Source of the DNA: Blautia hydrogenotrophica DSM 10507
GTDB lineage: Bacteria > Bacillota > Clostridia > Lachnospirales > Lachnospiraceae
DNA length: 64,000 nucleotides
Assembly (NCBI RefSeq): GCF_034356035.1
Contig: NZ_CP136423.1
Span: 1,984,001 to 2,048,000 of the forward strand
Direction: 5' to 3'
Shown: one piece after another, positions 8,971 to 18,826 of the stretch
Position numbering within the stretch: the stretch's first letter is position 1
How the letters are laid out: each line of letters begins with the position of its first letter
Notes under the pieces: generated by a model
Told to the model about the DNA's origin: nothing
The model's database searches: none
What the model saw: the letters and a program-made list of their open reading frames with translations, nothing else
Program-made: the position numbers and the translations under genes

Positions 8971-9072
8971 TTTTGTGTATATGGCAGAACCTACCCTTGG
9001 TAGGCAAGGCCCCTCTTTCATCCCTATGGGGTTCTGCGTTTCAATATGCACTACAGAACATCATACACAAAA
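8971..9072 (-). ncRNA. Candidate structured leader upstream of yajC
   Basis: Minus-strand RNA shows an outer 10-bp helix (9063-9072 with 8971-8980, UUUUGUGUAU / AUACACAAAA). Inside are three related segments: GUUCUG (9054-9059), GCAGAACC (9030-9037) and GGUUCUGC (8984-8991). The middle one can pair with either neighbour, 6-7 bp or 8 bp, but not both. Small hairpins CCUACC-AAG-GGUAGG and CCCC/GGGG sit within. The outer helix ends about 15 nt before the yajC ribosome site. The architecture resembles an RNA switch, but it matches no family I know and could instead be a degenerate repeat with terminal inverted repeats. Confidence 0.4.
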
Positions 9073-9084
9073 ATCGCAATTTCT

Positions 9085-10215
9085 TCAAGTGTTTTCTTCC
9101 ATTCCAGCCAGTTTTTTCTCTTTATATTCCTCAAAATTTCCCGCGTCCAGAGCGTCCCTGATCTCTGTCATCATCGTATTATAGAAATACAGATTATGGA
9201 GAACACACAGCCGCATCCCCAACATCTCTTTTGCCTTCAAAAGATGGCGGATGTAAGCCCTACTGTAATTGCGACAGGCTGGACACTGACATCCTTCCTC
9301 AATGGGTCTGTCATCCAACTCATATTTTGCGTTGAACAGATTACGCCTTCCCTGGTTAGTATAGACATGCCCATGCCTTCCATTTCTGGACGGATAGACA
9401 CAGTCAAAAAAATCTACCCCTCGGCTCACCGCCTCTAGGATATTCGCAGGTGTTCCTACTCCCATCAGATAAGTCGGCTTTTCCTTGGGCAAATGTGGAA
9501 CCACCTCATCCAAAATCCGGTACATCTGCTCATGGCTCTCTCCCACTGCCAGACCTCCGACTGCATAGCCATCCAAATTCATCTCAGAGATCTGCTGTGC
9601 ATGAGAGATACGGATATCCTCATAGATCGCTCCCTGATTGATGCCGAACAAAAGCTGGTGAGGATTGATGGTGTCTTCCAGAGAATTCAGTCTTGCCATC
9701 TCTTCCTTACAACGTCTCAGCCAACGGGTCGTGCGTTCCACAGAATTCTGAACATACTCTCTGGTAGCCACACTAGAAGGACATTCGTCGAAAGCCATCG
9801 CGATCGTGGACGCCAGATTCGACTGAATCTGCATACTCTCTTCCGGCCCCATAAAAATCTTTCTCCCATCGACATGGGACTGAAAGTATACGCCTTCCTC
9901 TTTGATCTTACGAAGCCCTGCAAGGGAAAAAACTTGAAATCCGCCGGAATCCGTGAGAATCGGCCTGTCCCAATTCATAAATTTATGCAGTCCCCCCAAC
10001 TTTTTGATCACCTGATCACCTGGACGCACATGTAGATGGTATGTATTGGACAGTTCCACCTGAGTGCCAATCTCATGCAAATCCACCGTGGATACCGCCC
10101 CTTTAATCGCAGCGGCTGTCCCCACATTCATAAAGACAGGTGTCTGAATGGTTCCATGAACAGTTGTCAGCTTCGCTCTCTTCGCTCTGCCTTCGGTTTT
10201 TAATATCTGATACAT
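9085..10215 (-). CDS. tgt: Queuine / preQ1 tRNA-guanine transglycosylase (376 aa)
   Basis: Exchanges guanine-34 in GUN-anticodon tRNAs for preQ1 (bacterial substrate) on the way to queuosine. Visible are the active-site segment PILTDSGGFQVFSL, the GIVQG-like segment LLFGINQGAIYEDIR, GGLAVGE, the nucleophile region FDCVYPSRNGRHG, and the zinc site CxCxxC...H (CQCPAC and VLHNLYF). Full family length. GAGGAAGG precedes the ATG. Its promoter is 10276-10304, and it is probably co-transcribed with yajC. Confidence 0.97.
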   Translation of the reverse strand: MYQILKTEGRAKRAKLTTVHGTIQTPVFMNVGTAAAIKGAVSTVDLHEIGTQVELSNTYHLHVRPGDQVIKKLGGLHKFMNWDRPILTDSGGFQVFSLAGLRKIKEEGVYFQSHVDGRKIFMGPEESMQIQSNLASTIAMAFDECPSSVATREYVQNSVERTTRWLRRCKEEMARLNSLEDTINPHQLLFGINQGAIYEDIRISHAQQISEMNLDGYAVGGLAVGESHEQMYRILDEVVPHLPKEKPTYLMGVGTPANILEAVSRGVDFFDCVYPSRNGRHGHVYTNQGRRNLFNAKYELDDRPIEEGCQCPACRNYSRAYIRHLLKAKEMLGMRLCVLHNLYFYNTMMTEIRDALDAGNFEEYKEKKLAGMEENT

Positions 10216-10275
10216 TCGCCTTCCTCATTTTCTTCATTCTTTGCCCAGTGCAGTGCACACAGGCATTACCCGTTC

Positions 10276-10304
10276 AGTATATCTTGAAAAGTTCTGAAAT
10301 TCAA
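10276..10304 (-). promoter_or_regulatory. Promoter for tgt-yajC
   Basis: Minus strand: -35 TTGAAT (10299-10304) and -10 TATACT (10276-10281), 17-bp spacing. The leader before tgt is about 55 nt. Confidence 0.75.
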
Positions 10305-10340
10305 GTCCATATCAGGATATAAATTGTTAAGTTTTAACTG

Positions 10341-10369
10341 TTGTATTTTGAGAACTCCTGTCGTATAAT
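10341..10369 (+). promoter_or_regulatory. Promoter for the acyl-CoA dehydratase activase-type gene
   Basis: -35 TTGTAT (10341-10346), 17-bp spacer and consensus -10 TATAAT (10364-10369). The transcript would carry a leader of about 95 nt that includes the dyad at 10423-10438. Confidence 0.75.
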
Positions 10370-10422
10370 GTTACCGACCAAAAAAACTATCTATTATAAA
10401 TAAGAAAGAATTATGTTGTCAT

Positions 10423-10438
10423 ATCGTGCCAGCACGAT
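10423..10438. promoter_or_regulatory. Dyad ATCGTGC-CA-GCACGAT, possible operator
   Basis: Two perfect 7-bp arms separated by only two bases, in the leader of the following gene, 36 bp before its start codon and about 50 bp after the predicted transcription start. The two-base loop makes a long RNA hairpin unlikely, so a dimeric DNA-binding regulator is the more natural reading. No regulator gene lies alongside. Confidence 0.4.
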
Positions 10439-10473
10439 CACTATACAATTAATATGAAAAAGGAGGTACTGTT

Positions 10474-13400
10474 TTGGCTGTCATTTCATCTACAGACGAT
10501 TTTTATCGTTTAGGTATCGACATCGGTTCAACCACAGTAAAAATAGCCATTCTCGACCAAGACAATACTCTGTTGTTTGCAGATTATGAACGTCATTTTG
10601 CTAATATCCAGGAGACTCTGGCAAATCTTCTGGCAAAAGCCCAGGATAAATTAGGGGAACTCATTGTACACCCAGTAATTACCGGTTCCGGAGGCCTTAC
10701 CTTGGCCAATCATCTAGAAGTTCCATTCGTGCAGGAGGTAATCGCTGTATCTACTTCCCTGGAGACCTTCGCTCCAAAAACAGACGTTGCTATTGAGCTA
10801 GGTGGAGAGGACGCAAAAATCATCTACTTCGAAGGCGGAAATATCGAACAGCGTATGAACGGCATCTGTGCCGGAGGCACCGGCTCTTTTATCGACCAAA
10901 TGGCTTCTCTGCTCCAGACGGATGCGTCTGGCTTAAATGATTACGCCGAACACTATCAGGCACTCTATCCCATAGCGGCCCGGTGCGGTGTCTTCGCCAA
11001 ATCGGATATTCAACCCTTAATCAATGAGGGCGCCACGAAAGAAGATTTGGCCGCTTCTATTTTCCATGCAGTCGTAAATCAGACCATCAGCGGACTGGCC
11101 TGCGGTAAACCTATCCGCGGACATGTGGCCTTCTTAGGCGGCCCGCTCCATTTTTTGACTCAGCTGCGCCAGGCATTTATCCGCACCCTAAAGCTAGATG
11201 AGGAACATACCATCATTCCTGAAAACTCGCATCTGTTTGCAGCTATGGGGTCCGCACTGAATGCAAAAGAAGAAGTATCCGTCTCTATGTCATCCATGAA
11301 AGATCGGCTGGCTGCTTCTATCAAACTAGACTTCGAGGTTGCCCGCATGGAACCTCTCTTTGAATCTGAGGAAGACTATCGAGAATTTGAAAAGCGTCAA
11401 AGTCAGTACAATGTGGCAACCGCAGATCTGTCCACCTACGAGGGCAACTGTTATCTCGGAATTGACGCAGGTTCTACCACCACAAAGACAGCTCTCGTCG
11501 GGGAAGACGGAACCCTGCTCTATTCTTTCTACAGCAACAACAATGGCAGCCCCCTAAACACAGCAATCCGTTCTATTCAGGAAATTTACCAGCAGCTGCC
11601 ACCTAGCGCACACATCGCCTATTCCTGTTCCACCGGATATGGAGAAGCTTTGATCAAAGCAGCTCTTTTGTTGGATGAAGGAGAAGTAGAGACCGTGTCT
11701 CACTATTACGCGGCCGCATTTTTTGACCCGGAAGTAGACTGTATTCTGGATATCGGCGGCCAGGATATGAAGTGTATCAAGATCAAAAACCAGACTGTAG
11801 ACAGCGTTCAGCTCAACGAGGCCTGTTCCTCCGGCTGTGGCTCTTTCATCGAAACTTTTGCGAAATCCCTGAACTACAGCGTATCTGATTTCGCCAAAGC
11901 AGCTTTATACGCAAAGCATCCCATTGATCTTGGTACCCGTTGTACGGTATTCATGAATTCCAAAGTCAAACAAGCACAAAAAGAAGGGGCTGAGGTCTCG
12001 GACATTTCCGCCGGACTCGCCTACTCTGTCATCAAAAACGCGCTTTACAAGGTCATCAAAGTATCCGATGCCTCCGAGCTTGGACGCCATATTGTCGTAC
12101 AGGGCGGCACCTTCTACAATGACGCAGTGCTGAGAAGTTTCGAAAAAATCGCGGACTGCCATGCCATCCGTCCGGATATCGCTGGCATCATGGGAGCTTT
12201 CGGAGCAGCCTTAATCGCCCGCGAACGATACTGTGCGGACACAGAGACGACCATGCTCCCCATCGAGAAGATCAATACATTGGAATTTTCCACTTCCATG
12301 GCAAACTGTAAAGGCTGTACCAATAACTGTCGTCTGACCATCAACAAATTCTCCGGCGGCCGCCAGTTCATCAGCGGAAACCGGTGTGAGAAGGGCCTTG
12401 GCAAAGAGAAGAACCAAAAGAAAATTCCAAATCTATTCGATTACAAATATAAAAAACTGTTCCACCGCGCTCCTCTGTCTCCACTAGAAGCAACTCGGGG
12501 ACAGGTGGGAATTCCCAGAGTGCTCAACATGTATGAGAACTATCCATTTTGGCATACCTTCTTTACGGAATTGAAATATCAGGTGGTGCTCTCGCCCGGC
12601 TCTAGCCGGAAAATCTACGAACTGGGTATCGAATCGATTCCCAGTGAATCCGAGTGTTATCCGGCAAAGCTCGCCCACGGCCATATCTCCTGGCTGATTC
12701 GAAAGGGCGTCAAGTACATATTCTATCCTTGCATTCCCTATGAGCGGGTAGAATTTCCTGAGGCAGTCAATCACTATAACTGTCCAATCGTGACCTCTTA
12801 CGCCGAGAACATCAAAAACAACGTGGATGAGTTAAGCGACCCTTCGATTCGCTTTTCCAATCCTTTTCTGGCTTTTACCTCAGAGGAAGTTCTCACAGAA
12901 CGCCTGGTACAAGAATTTTCAAATCTCCCAGAAGCAGAAGTTCGCCAAGCTGCCCATAAAGCCTGGGTGGAATTGGAAAACACTCGGAAAGATATTCAAA
13001 AAAAGGGAGAGGAAGTCTTAGCGTGGATGGAACGTACGCACCACCGGGGAATCGTCCTGGCTGGACGTCCTTACCATGTGGATCCCGAAGTACATCACGG
13101 TATCCCTGAACTGATTAACAGTTATGAGATCGCAGTGCTCACAGAAGACTCCATCTCACATCTGGCACACATTGAGCGTCCGCTGCGTGTCAATGACCAG
13201 TGGATGTACCATTCCCGACTGTACGCGGCCGCGAACTTTGTAAAGACCAGGGAAGATTTGGACTTAATTCAGCTCAACTCTTTTGGCTGTGGGCTGGACG
13301 CAGTTACCACGGACGAAGTCTACGAGATCTTAGAGCGAAGCGGGAAAATCTATACCTGTCTGAAAATTGATGAGGTAAACAACCTAGGAGCAGCCAGAAT

Positions 13401-14730
13401 CCGAATTCGTTCCTTGATCGCAGCCTTGAAAGTAAAGGAAAAGAAAAAACAGCCTCGGGTAATCCGCCCCTCTTCCATCTACAAGGTGCCATTCACCAAG
13501 GAAATGCGGAAAACCTACACAATATTATGTCCGCAGATGTCACCGATACATTTTTCTATCCTGCAAGCTGCTTTCAACGCAAGCGGATACCATCTCGAGG
13601 TTCTGCCCAACGACAACAAAGAAGCAGTAGACGTGGGATTAAAGTATGTAAACAACGATGCTTGCTATCCGTCTTTGATGGTGGTGGGACAGGTCATGCA
13701 GGCCCTGCTCTCAGGTAAATACGATTTAAATCGTGTGGCAATCATCATGAGTCAAACCGGAGGCGGCTGCCGCGCCTCCAACTATATCGCTTTTATCCGC
13801 CGCGCTTTAGAAAAAGCAGGTATGAGTCAGATTCCGGTGATCTCGGTGAACCTAAGCGGATTGGAGAGCAATCCAGGCTTTAAGCTGACTCCGAAACTGA
13901 TTCAGCGAGTAGCCTACGGTGGTGTCTTTGGCGATATTCTGATGAAATGTGTCTACCGGATGCGCCCCTATGAAGCGAAAAAGGGTTCTGTCAACCGGTT
14001 ACACAGAAAATGGGAAAAACGTTGTATCCAATTTATCAGTGACAAAAAAATCACACATAAAAAATTCAAGTGGATGTGCCGCAAAATGATTCAGGAATTT
14101 GATCAGATTCCCATCACAGACGAGAAAAAGCCACGGGTCGGAATCGTCGGTGAAATCCTGGTAAAATTTCTTCCCGCCGCAAACAACTATCTGGCAGAGC
14201 TTTTGGAGTCAGAAGGAGCGGAAGCTGTCGTTCCCGACCTCATCGATTTCCTGGCCTACTGCTTCTACAATCAGAATTTCAAAGTAAAATATTTAGGTTC
14301 TAAAAAGTCTGTGGCAGTCACAGCAAATATGGGAATTAAGGCCCTCGACTGGATACGAAGTGCCGCTAACCAAGCATTCCGTGAGAGCAAGCATTTTGAG
14401 CCTTCCGCAGATATTCGGGATTTGGCGAGAATGGCCCGTCCGATCGTCTCTACCGGAAACCAGACGGGAGAAGGTTGGTTCCTGACCGGTGAGATGCTGG
14501 AATTGATTCACAACGATGCCCCGAACATTGTCTGCACTCAGCCATTCGCATGTCTGCCAAATCATATCGTGGGAAAAGGTGTCATCAAGCAGATTCGCAA
14601 GCAGTACCCTCAGGCTAATATCGTGGCCATCGACTACGACCCCGGAGCCAGCGAGGTGAACCAGCTGAACCGAATCAAGCTGATGCTCTCCACCGCCCAG
14701 AAAAACTTAAAGAAAGATATTACGGTATAA
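10474..14730 (+). CDS. Large fused 2-hydroxyacyl-CoA dehydratase activase-type protein (1418 aa)
   Basis: Starts at TTG behind AAGGAGG. Two BadF/BcrA-type ASKHA ATPase modules lie in tandem: the first with DIGSTTVK (about 16-23) and [10 protein letters not shown] (about C132), the second with DAGSTTTK (about 331) and [10 protein letters not shown] (about C451). In known activases the cysteine in each such motif binds a 4Fe-4S cluster across a homodimer; here both halves are on one chain. A CKGCTNNC motif follows at about 612, then a DUF2229-type region from about 680 and a C-terminal region related to dehydratase subunits (NNDACYPS near 1035, GGGCRASNY near 1095). Family members activate 2-hydroxyacyl-CoA dehydratases by ATP-driven electron injection, but no dehydratase genes are adjacent and the substrate is unknown. 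Own promoter and terminator, so monocistronic. Confidence 0.9.
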   Translation: MAVISSTDDFYRLGIDIGSTTVKIAILDQDNTLLFADYERHFANIQETLANLLAKAQDKLGELIVHPVITGSGGLTLANHLEVPFVQEVIAVSTSLETFAPKTDVAIELGGEDAKIIYFEGGNIEQRMNGICAGGTGSFIDQMASLLQTDASGLNDYAEHYQALYPIAARCGVFAKSDIQPLINEGATKEDLAASIFHAVVNQTISGLACGKPIRGHVAFLGGPLHFLTQLRQAFIRTLKLDEEHTIIPENSHLFAAMGSALNAKEEVSVSMSSMKDRLAASIKLDFEVARMEPLFESEEDYREFEKRQSQYNVATADLSTYEGNCYLGIDAGSTTTKTALVGEDGTLLYSFYSNNNGSPLNTAIRSIQEIYQQLPPSAHIAYSCSTGYGEALIKAALLLDEGEVETVSHYYAAAFFDPEVDCILDIGGQDMKCIKIKNQTVDSVQLNEACSSGCGSFIETFAKSLNYSVSDFAKAALYAKHPIDLGTRCTVFMNSKVKQAQKEGAEVSDISAGLAYSVIKNALYKVIKVSDASELGRHIVVQGGTFYNDAVLRSFEKIADCHAIRPDIAGIMGAFGAALIARERYCADTETTMLPIEKINTLEFSTSMANCKGCTNNCRLTINKFSGGRQFISGNRCEKGLGKEKNQKKIPNLFDYKYKKLFHRAPLSPLEATRGQVGIPRVLNMYENYPFWHTFFTELKYQVVLSPGSSRKIYELGIESIPSESECYPAKLAHGHISWLIRKGVKYIFYPCIPYERVEFPEAVNHYNCPIVTSYAENIKNNVDELSDPSIRFSNPFLAFTSEEVLTERLVQEFSNLPEAEVRQAAHKAWVELENTRKDIQKKGEEVLAWMERTHHRGIVLAGRPYHVDPEVHHGIPELINSYEIAVLTEDSISHLAHIERPLRVNDQWMYHSRLYAAANFVKTREDLDLIQLNSFGCGLDAVTTDEVYEILERSGKIYTCLKIDEVNNLGAARIRIRSLIAALKVKEKKKQPRVIRPSSIYKVPFTKEMRKTYTILCPQMSPIHFSILQAAFNASGYHLEVLPNDNKEAVDVGLKYVNNDACYPSLMVVGQVMQALLSGKYDLNRVAIIMSQTGGGCRASNYIAFIRRALEKAGMSQIPVISVNLSGLESNPGFKLTPKLIQRVAYGGVFGDILMKCVYRMRPYEAKKGSVNRLHRKWEKRCIQFISDKKITHKKFKWMCRKMIQEFDQIPITDEKKPRVGIVGEILVKFLPAANNYLAELLESEGAEAVVPDLIDFLAYCFYNQNFKVKYLGSKKSVAVTANMGIKALDWIRSAANQAFRESKHFEPSADIRDLARMARPIVSTGNQTGEGWFLTGEMLELIHNDAPNIVCTQPFACLPNHIVGKGVIKQIRKQYPQANIVAIDYDPGASEVNQLNRIKLMLSTAQKNLKKDITV

Positions 14731-14736
14731 AATCAA

Positions 14737-14777
14737 ACAGCTCTATTCAAGGAGGATAACTCCAAGAATAGAGCTGT
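14737..14777 (+). terminator. Intrinsic terminator of the activase-type gene
   Basis: Perfect 12-bp stem ACAGCTCTATTC (14737-14748) with GAATAGAGCTGT (14766-14777), then CTTTATG. The loop itself contains GGAG-ATAA-CTCC. It begins seven bases past the stop codon. Confidence 0.85.
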
Positions 14778-14786
14778 CTTTATGTG

Positions 14787-14935
14787 ATAGGAAAACCCTT
14801 GTCACGCTAACGCTTGAAAGTCCTTTTCTATTCATAAACGCTCCGCTAAGGATGCGCACGCCGCAATGAGGAATTCACCGCTTTGCGGTGTTGCAGCGGC
14901 GCGCAAAGTGGGCGCTCCCCTCGAGATTGAGGGGA
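14787..14935. repeat. Triple-hairpin intergenic element, probable interspersed repeat
   Basis: Three consecutive inverted repeats with no coding potential: A, 14787-14831 (ATAGGAAAA with TTTTCTAT, imperfect, with AGCG/CGCT inside); B, 14854-14904, GC-rich (GCGCACGCCGCAA with TTGCAGCGGCGCGC), with a perfect inner CACCGC-TTT-GCGGTG; C, 14916-14935, TCCCCTC-GAGATT-GAGGGGA. The GC-rich composition differs from the surrounding AT-rich spacer. It lies between the activase-type gene terminator and the convergent flippase gene. It looks like a small non-autonomous or BOX-like repeat; copy number could not be tested. Confidence 0.45.
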
Positions 14936-14966
14936 AGGAGGAACTGAAGTGGGTTTACACACCTTC

Positions 14967-16586
14967 TTACAGCATCCCCAATTTTCGACCTAGGCGAATC
15001 ATCAAACCTCCGCCTGGAAGCGCACCTAACTCCTCAGCAGATGGTCTTCCCAATTTCAGATAACACACAAAATACGTAAGTCCTCCCAGTCCAATCGCAA
15101 GTACCAGGCAAAGAACACTGATCGGCACCAAAAGATATAAACCGTAATAGACTCCGCCTGCCACCAGTCCCATAGGCACAGACGCCAACAGAGGCGGAAG
15201 ATACGCTTTTCTCCAAGGATTTCGATACCCCATATACTTCTTCATCGCCCGGTCATTCAACACACACATCACCACAGCGTACACAATCATCGCGCACACA
15301 ATCGTGTAGACACCTAAATCTGTCAGAAACAGCAAAACTGCCATGACAATCACGTCCACTACCAGAGAAACTGCCGCGTTGATCATTGGAATTTTAGGTT
15401 TTCCAATTCCCTGAAGAACCCCATTGGAGATATTCGAACATCCGTTTAAAACAATGGTGACAGCGCCAATAATCAAGATATTTGCCGCCACCGGTGTGGA
15501 GACCGGAAACAACAGTCTTGTGATCGGTCCTGACAAAACCGCAAGTCCAACAGCAGCTGGAATGGAAATCAGCATACTAATCCATGCAGCCTGGTCCGTC
15601 TTAGCATTGGCACTTTTGATATCCCCATAGGCATAGTGGGCGGACACTTCAGGAATCATAGATGTGGGCGCCGTACTCGCCAATGTCAGAGGGATGTTGA
15701 TAATCGTCATAAAATAAGAGTTCTGACTGTACAGGGATTTCACCACATCCTCCGCCACACCTTTGTATTCCATAATAGCAGAGTACATATAGCTGTTGAT
15801 ATAGCCATTCACATTATAAATAAATGCACTTAGAATAATCGGTGAAGCGATCAACACGATAATCCTCAGAACACTTCCATAACTCTCATCTGAGGATACT
15901 CGGTCTTTGCTCACTCTCCTGCGAATTCCCTTCCGGTTGATTCCATAAATCACAACCATCAGCATCAATGCTGCCAACACTCCCGCTCCAGTACCCATGG
16001 TCGCTCCTGCAGCTCCCCATCTTTGCTGCGTGGAATCGGAAGCCGCTGAAAAACTCACCTGCATAAAATGAACCATCAAAAGTGCGACGCTGGCATTGGC
16101 AATCTGTTCGAGAATCTGGGACAGGGAAGTCGGCATCATGTTCCGGTACGCCTGAAAATATCCCCGGAATACACCTAAAATACCTGAAAAAAAGATCGTC
16201 GGAGAGAGAACTCGAAGAGCCAGCCTAGCGTTCGCCATATTGGAAGGGATCAGTATAGAAGCCCCGAACAGGCAAAACAACGACACTGCACCACCCATAA
16301 TCACCGCGTAAATTAACGCCCCCCGAAATACTCTCTGGGCATCCCGGTAGCGACCAAAAGCAATCCTCTCCGCCATGATTTTGGACACTGCCTGAGGAAT
16401 ACTAAAAGACGCAATCATCAACAGAATGAAATAAATGTTCTGCGCAAATTGAAAACAGGCAAATCCTTCGTTTCCCAACATAGAGGACAACGGTCTTTTA
16501 TAAATTAACCCGATGATCTTGGATACCAGCGCCGCCACCATCAAAAAGGAGGCATTTTTTACCAACGTATTGTCCTTCTTACTCAT
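14967..16586 (-). CDS. Polysaccharide / lipid II flippase of the MOP superfamily, SpoVB- or MurJ-like (539 aa)
   Basis: An integral membrane protein with about 14 predicted segments. The N terminus (LVKNASFLMVAALVSKIIGLIYKRPL) matches the SpoVB/PST group, which moves lipid-linked saccharides across the membrane. Other family-like segments are IPQAVSKIMAER and SLYSQNSYFMTIINIPLTLA. It is the last gene of hisH-hisF-ung-flippase, 24 nt after ung. The exact cargo (lipid II, spore cortex precursor or another polysaccharide) cannot be told from sequence. Confidence 0.85.
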   Translation of the reverse strand: MSKKDNTLVKNASFLMVAALVSKIIGLIYKRPLSSMLGNEGFACFQFAQNIYFILLMIASFSIPQAVSKIMAERIAFGRYRDAQRVFRGALIYAVIMGGAVSLFCLFGASILIPSNMANARLALRVLSPTIFFSGILGVFRGYFQAYRNMMPTSLSQILEQIANASVALLMVHFMQVSFSAASDSTQQRWGAAGATMGTGAGVLAALMLMVVIYGINRKGIRRRVSKDRVSSDESYGSVLRIIVLIASPIILSAFIYNVNGYINSYMYSAIMEYKGVAEDVVKSLYSQNSYFMTIINIPLTLASTAPTSMIPEVSAHYAYGDIKSANAKTDQAAWISMLISIPAAVGLAVLSGPITRLLFPVSTPVAANILIIGAVTIVLNGCSNISNGVLQGIGKPKIPMINAAVSLVVDVIVMAVLLFLTDLGVYTIVCAMIVYAVVMCVLNDRAMKKYMGYRNPWRKAYLPPLLASVPMGLVAGGVYYGLYLLVPISVLCLVLAIGLGGLTYFVCYLKLGRPSAEELGALPGGGLMIRLGRKLGML

Positions 16587-16610
16587 TCCATCTCCATCCT
16601 TCTCATATTC

Positions 16611-17318
16611 CTAGAACACTGCATCTGTTCGATTCCCGGCCGCAGGTATATTCTCGATCTGCCAGTCGATGGGCGTCAGGCCATTGGCCCTTAAAAATTC
16701 ATTCGTCTGGCTGAAATGTCTACATCCAAAGAATCCTCTGTATGCCGACAGGGGGCTAGGATGCGGCGCCTCCAAGATTAAATGTTTGGGATTGTGAAGC
16801 ATACTTTTTTTCATCTGTGCCGGCTTTCCCCAAAGCAAAAAAACAATTGGTCGATCCTGCTGGTCCAAAACCTGTATCGCCGCATCAGTAAATTCCTCCC
16901 AGCCGATTCCTCTGTGGGAATTAGCCTGATGAGCCCGCACCGTCAACACCGTATTCAGCAAAAGAACTCCCTGTCTTGCCCATTTTTCCAGATATCCATT
17001 GTTGGGAAAATAACACCCCAAATCATCATGAAGCTCCTGATAGATGTTTACCAAAGACGGCGGAATCTCCACGTCCTTTTTCACAGAGAAGCAAAGACCA
17101 TGAGCCTGCCCGTCATTGTGATACGGATCTTGTCCTAGGATCACTACTTTTACCTCATTTAAAGGGGTAAAATGAAACGCATTAAACATCTCCTGTGCAG
17201 GAGGAAAAATCTTTCTCGTCTGATATTCTTCCAAGACTTTTTTATATAATTTCGCATAATAAGGCTTGCGAAACTCCCCTTTGAGAGCCTCCAGCCATTC
17301 ACCTTCCAATGCTGCCAT
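16611..17318 (-). CDS. ung: Uracil-DNA glycosylase, family 1 (235 aa)
   Basis: Removes uracil from DNA for base-excision repair. The catalytic water-activating motif GQDPYH is at about 62-67 (Asp64), and the DNA-intercalation loop HPSPLSAYRGFFGC is near residue 187. The length is standard for family 1. It follows hisF after only 10 nt and precedes the flippase by 24 nt, an arrangement without obvious functional logic. Confidence 0.97.
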   Translation of the reverse strand: MAALEGEWLEALKGEFRKPYYAKLYKKVLEEYQTRKIFPPAQEMFNAFHFTPLNEVKVVILGQDPYHNDGQAHGLCFSVKKDVEIPPSLVNIYQELHDDLGCYFPNNGYLEKWARQGVLLLNTVLTVRAHQANSHRGIGWEEFTDAAIQVLDQQDRPIVFLLWGKPAQMKKSMLHNPKHLILEAPHPSPLSAYRGFFGCRHFSQTNEFLRANGLTPIDWQIENIPAAGNRTDAVF

Positions 17319-17328
17319 AACGACTCCT

Positions 17329-18090
17329 TTATCTTCTGACCGGCACCTTACGATGCGCCAGATAGTTCTTTACTTCCTGTATCTCTAGTTCTTTGTAATG
17401 AAACAGCGACGCAGCCAGCGCTGCATCCGCCCCTCCCACGGTCAGAGCGTCATAAAAATGTTCCAGACTGCCCGCTCCTCCGGAGGCAATCACCGGTATG
17501 GACACACACCCGGCAATGGCACTGGTCAATTCCAGATCGTATCCTGCCTTCGTCCCATCGCAGTCCATACTCGTCAACAGAATTTCGCCCGCTCCCAAAG
17601 CTTCCACCTGCTTCGCCCACCAGACTGCATCCATTCCCATGTCAACTCTACCGCCATGCTTATAGATATTCCAACCACTGCCGTCGGCCCTTTTTTTAGC
17701 GTCAATCGCCACGACGACACACTGACTGCCAAATTTCTCTGCTGCCTCTCGGATAAGCTCAGGACGGTCAATCGCCGCGGAATTGATGGAAATTTTATCG
17801 GCACCCTCCCGAAGCAACATCCGAAAGTCTTCCACTGTGCGGATTCCTCCCCCTACCGTAAACGGGATGAACACATTCGCCGCCACCTGCCGTACCATAT
17901 CCACCACTGTGGCCCTCTGGTCAGAAGATGCCGTGATATCTAAGAATACCACCTCATCCGCTCCTGCCGCGTCATAAGCTTTTGCTACTTCCACTGGGTC
18001 TCCCGCATCTTTTAAATTGACAAAATTAACCCCTTTTACCACTCTCGCGTTTTTCACATCCAGACACGGAATAATTCTTTTCGTAAACAT
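17329..18090 (-). CDS. hisF: Imidazole glycerol phosphate synthase, cyclase subunit (253 aa)
   Basis: A (beta/alpha)8 barrel that joins PRFAR with ammonia from HisH to form imidazole glycerol phosphate and AICAR. The N terminus [14 protein letters not shown] carries catalytic Asp11; [14 protein letters not shown] and [10 protein letters not shown] are phosphate-binding loops. I start at ATG 18090, four bases after the hisH stop, with the GGAGGG at the end of hisH as ribosome site; a longer frame from 18129 would add 13 unrelated residues inside hisH. It pairs with hisH directly upstream. Confidence 0.97.
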   Translation of the reverse strand: MFTKRIIPCLDVKNARVVKGVNFVNLKDAGDPVEVAKAYDAAGADEVVFLDITASSDQRATVVDMVRQVAANVFIPFTVGGGIRTVEDFRMLLREGADKISINSAAIDRPELIREAAEKFGSQCVVVAIDAKKRADGSGWNIYKHGGRVDMGMDAVWWAKQVEALGAGEILLTSMDCDGTKAGYDLELTSAIAGCVSIPVIASGGAGSLEHFYDALTVGGADAALAASLFHYKELEIQEVKNYLAHRKVPVRR

Positions 18091-18094
18091 CCTC

Positions 18095-18712
18095 TTAGCA
18101 CCCTCCATCCAGCTTTGCAAAATTTTCAAGCATTTTCAATCCCCAGCTGCCACTTTTTTCCGGGTGAAACTGACAGGCAAAGACATTACCCTGTTCTACA
18201 GAAGCGTGAATCTCAACTCCGTACTGAGTCGTTGCTTTCACAACCGCAGGGTCCTCTGCCTTCAAATAATAAGAATGTACAAAATACACATAGGTCTGTT
18301 CCGGCACTCCTGCAAACAGCCTGCCACCATTTTTTAGTTCCAGAGAATTCCAGCCCATATGTGGAATCTTCAGTCCATCCTGGTGCAAAAGTCGCAAAAC
18401 CTGGCCTTTTAATATCCCCAGACCCTCTACTCCCTCGCTCTCCTGGCTGGACTCAAAGAGTAGCTGAAGTCCCAGACAGATACCTAAAAATGGGGTTCCC
18501 CTGTCTACAATCTCATGAATCACAGAAATCAGACCATACTCTCTTAGTTTTCCCATTGCATCCCCAAAACTTCCCACCCCTGGCAAAATCACCTTGTCAG
18601 CAGCCAGCAGCTCCTTCGGTTCACGGGTCACCACAGGTGTCTCTCCCAGATGGAGCAGTGCTTTCTCAACACTCTTAATATTACCCGCATCGTAATCGAT
18701 AATTCCGATCAT
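18095..18712 (-). CDS. hisH: Imidazole glycerol phosphate synthase, glutaminase subunit (205 aa)
   Basis: A class I glutamine amidotransferase that supplies ammonia to HisF. The nucleophile elbow FLGICLGLQ holds Cys79, and CQFHPEKSG holds the His and Glu of the triad. Full length. It is first in its operon, behind a strong promoter (18827-18855) and a roughly 110-nt leader. No other his genes are in the window, so the pathway is dispersed; the pair may still act in histidine synthesis. Confidence 0.96.
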   Translation of the reverse strand: MIGIIDYDAGNIKSVEKALLHLGETPVVTREPKELLAADKVILPGVGSFGDAMGKLREYGLISVIHEIVDRGTPFLGICLGLQLLFESSQESEGVEGLGILKGQVLRLLHQDGLKIPHMGWNSLELKNGGRLFAGVPEQTYVYFVHSYYLKAEDPAVVKATTQYGVEIHASVEQGNVFACQFHPEKSGSWGLKMLENFAKLDGGC

Positions 18713-18737
18713 ACCAACCTCCGTAATTTTTATATCA

Positions 18738-18802
18738 CTGTGCTGTCCGTACGTTTTTTCACCGACTTAGATACCGAAAAGAACAATGGCGAAACAGCAC
18801 AG
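18738..18802 (-). promoter_or_regulatory. Leader inverted repeat upstream of hisH
   Basis: Perfect 9-bp arms ACAGCACAG (18794-18802) and CTGTGCTGT (18738-18746) enclose 47 nt in the untranslated leader; the 3' arm ends about 12 nt before the GGAGG ribosome site. It could fold as an RNA stem affecting initiation, or be a split DNA operator. No U-run follows, so it is not a terminator. Confidence 0.35.
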
Positions 18803-18826
18803 AATTTGACTTCTGTCTCGGCTATT

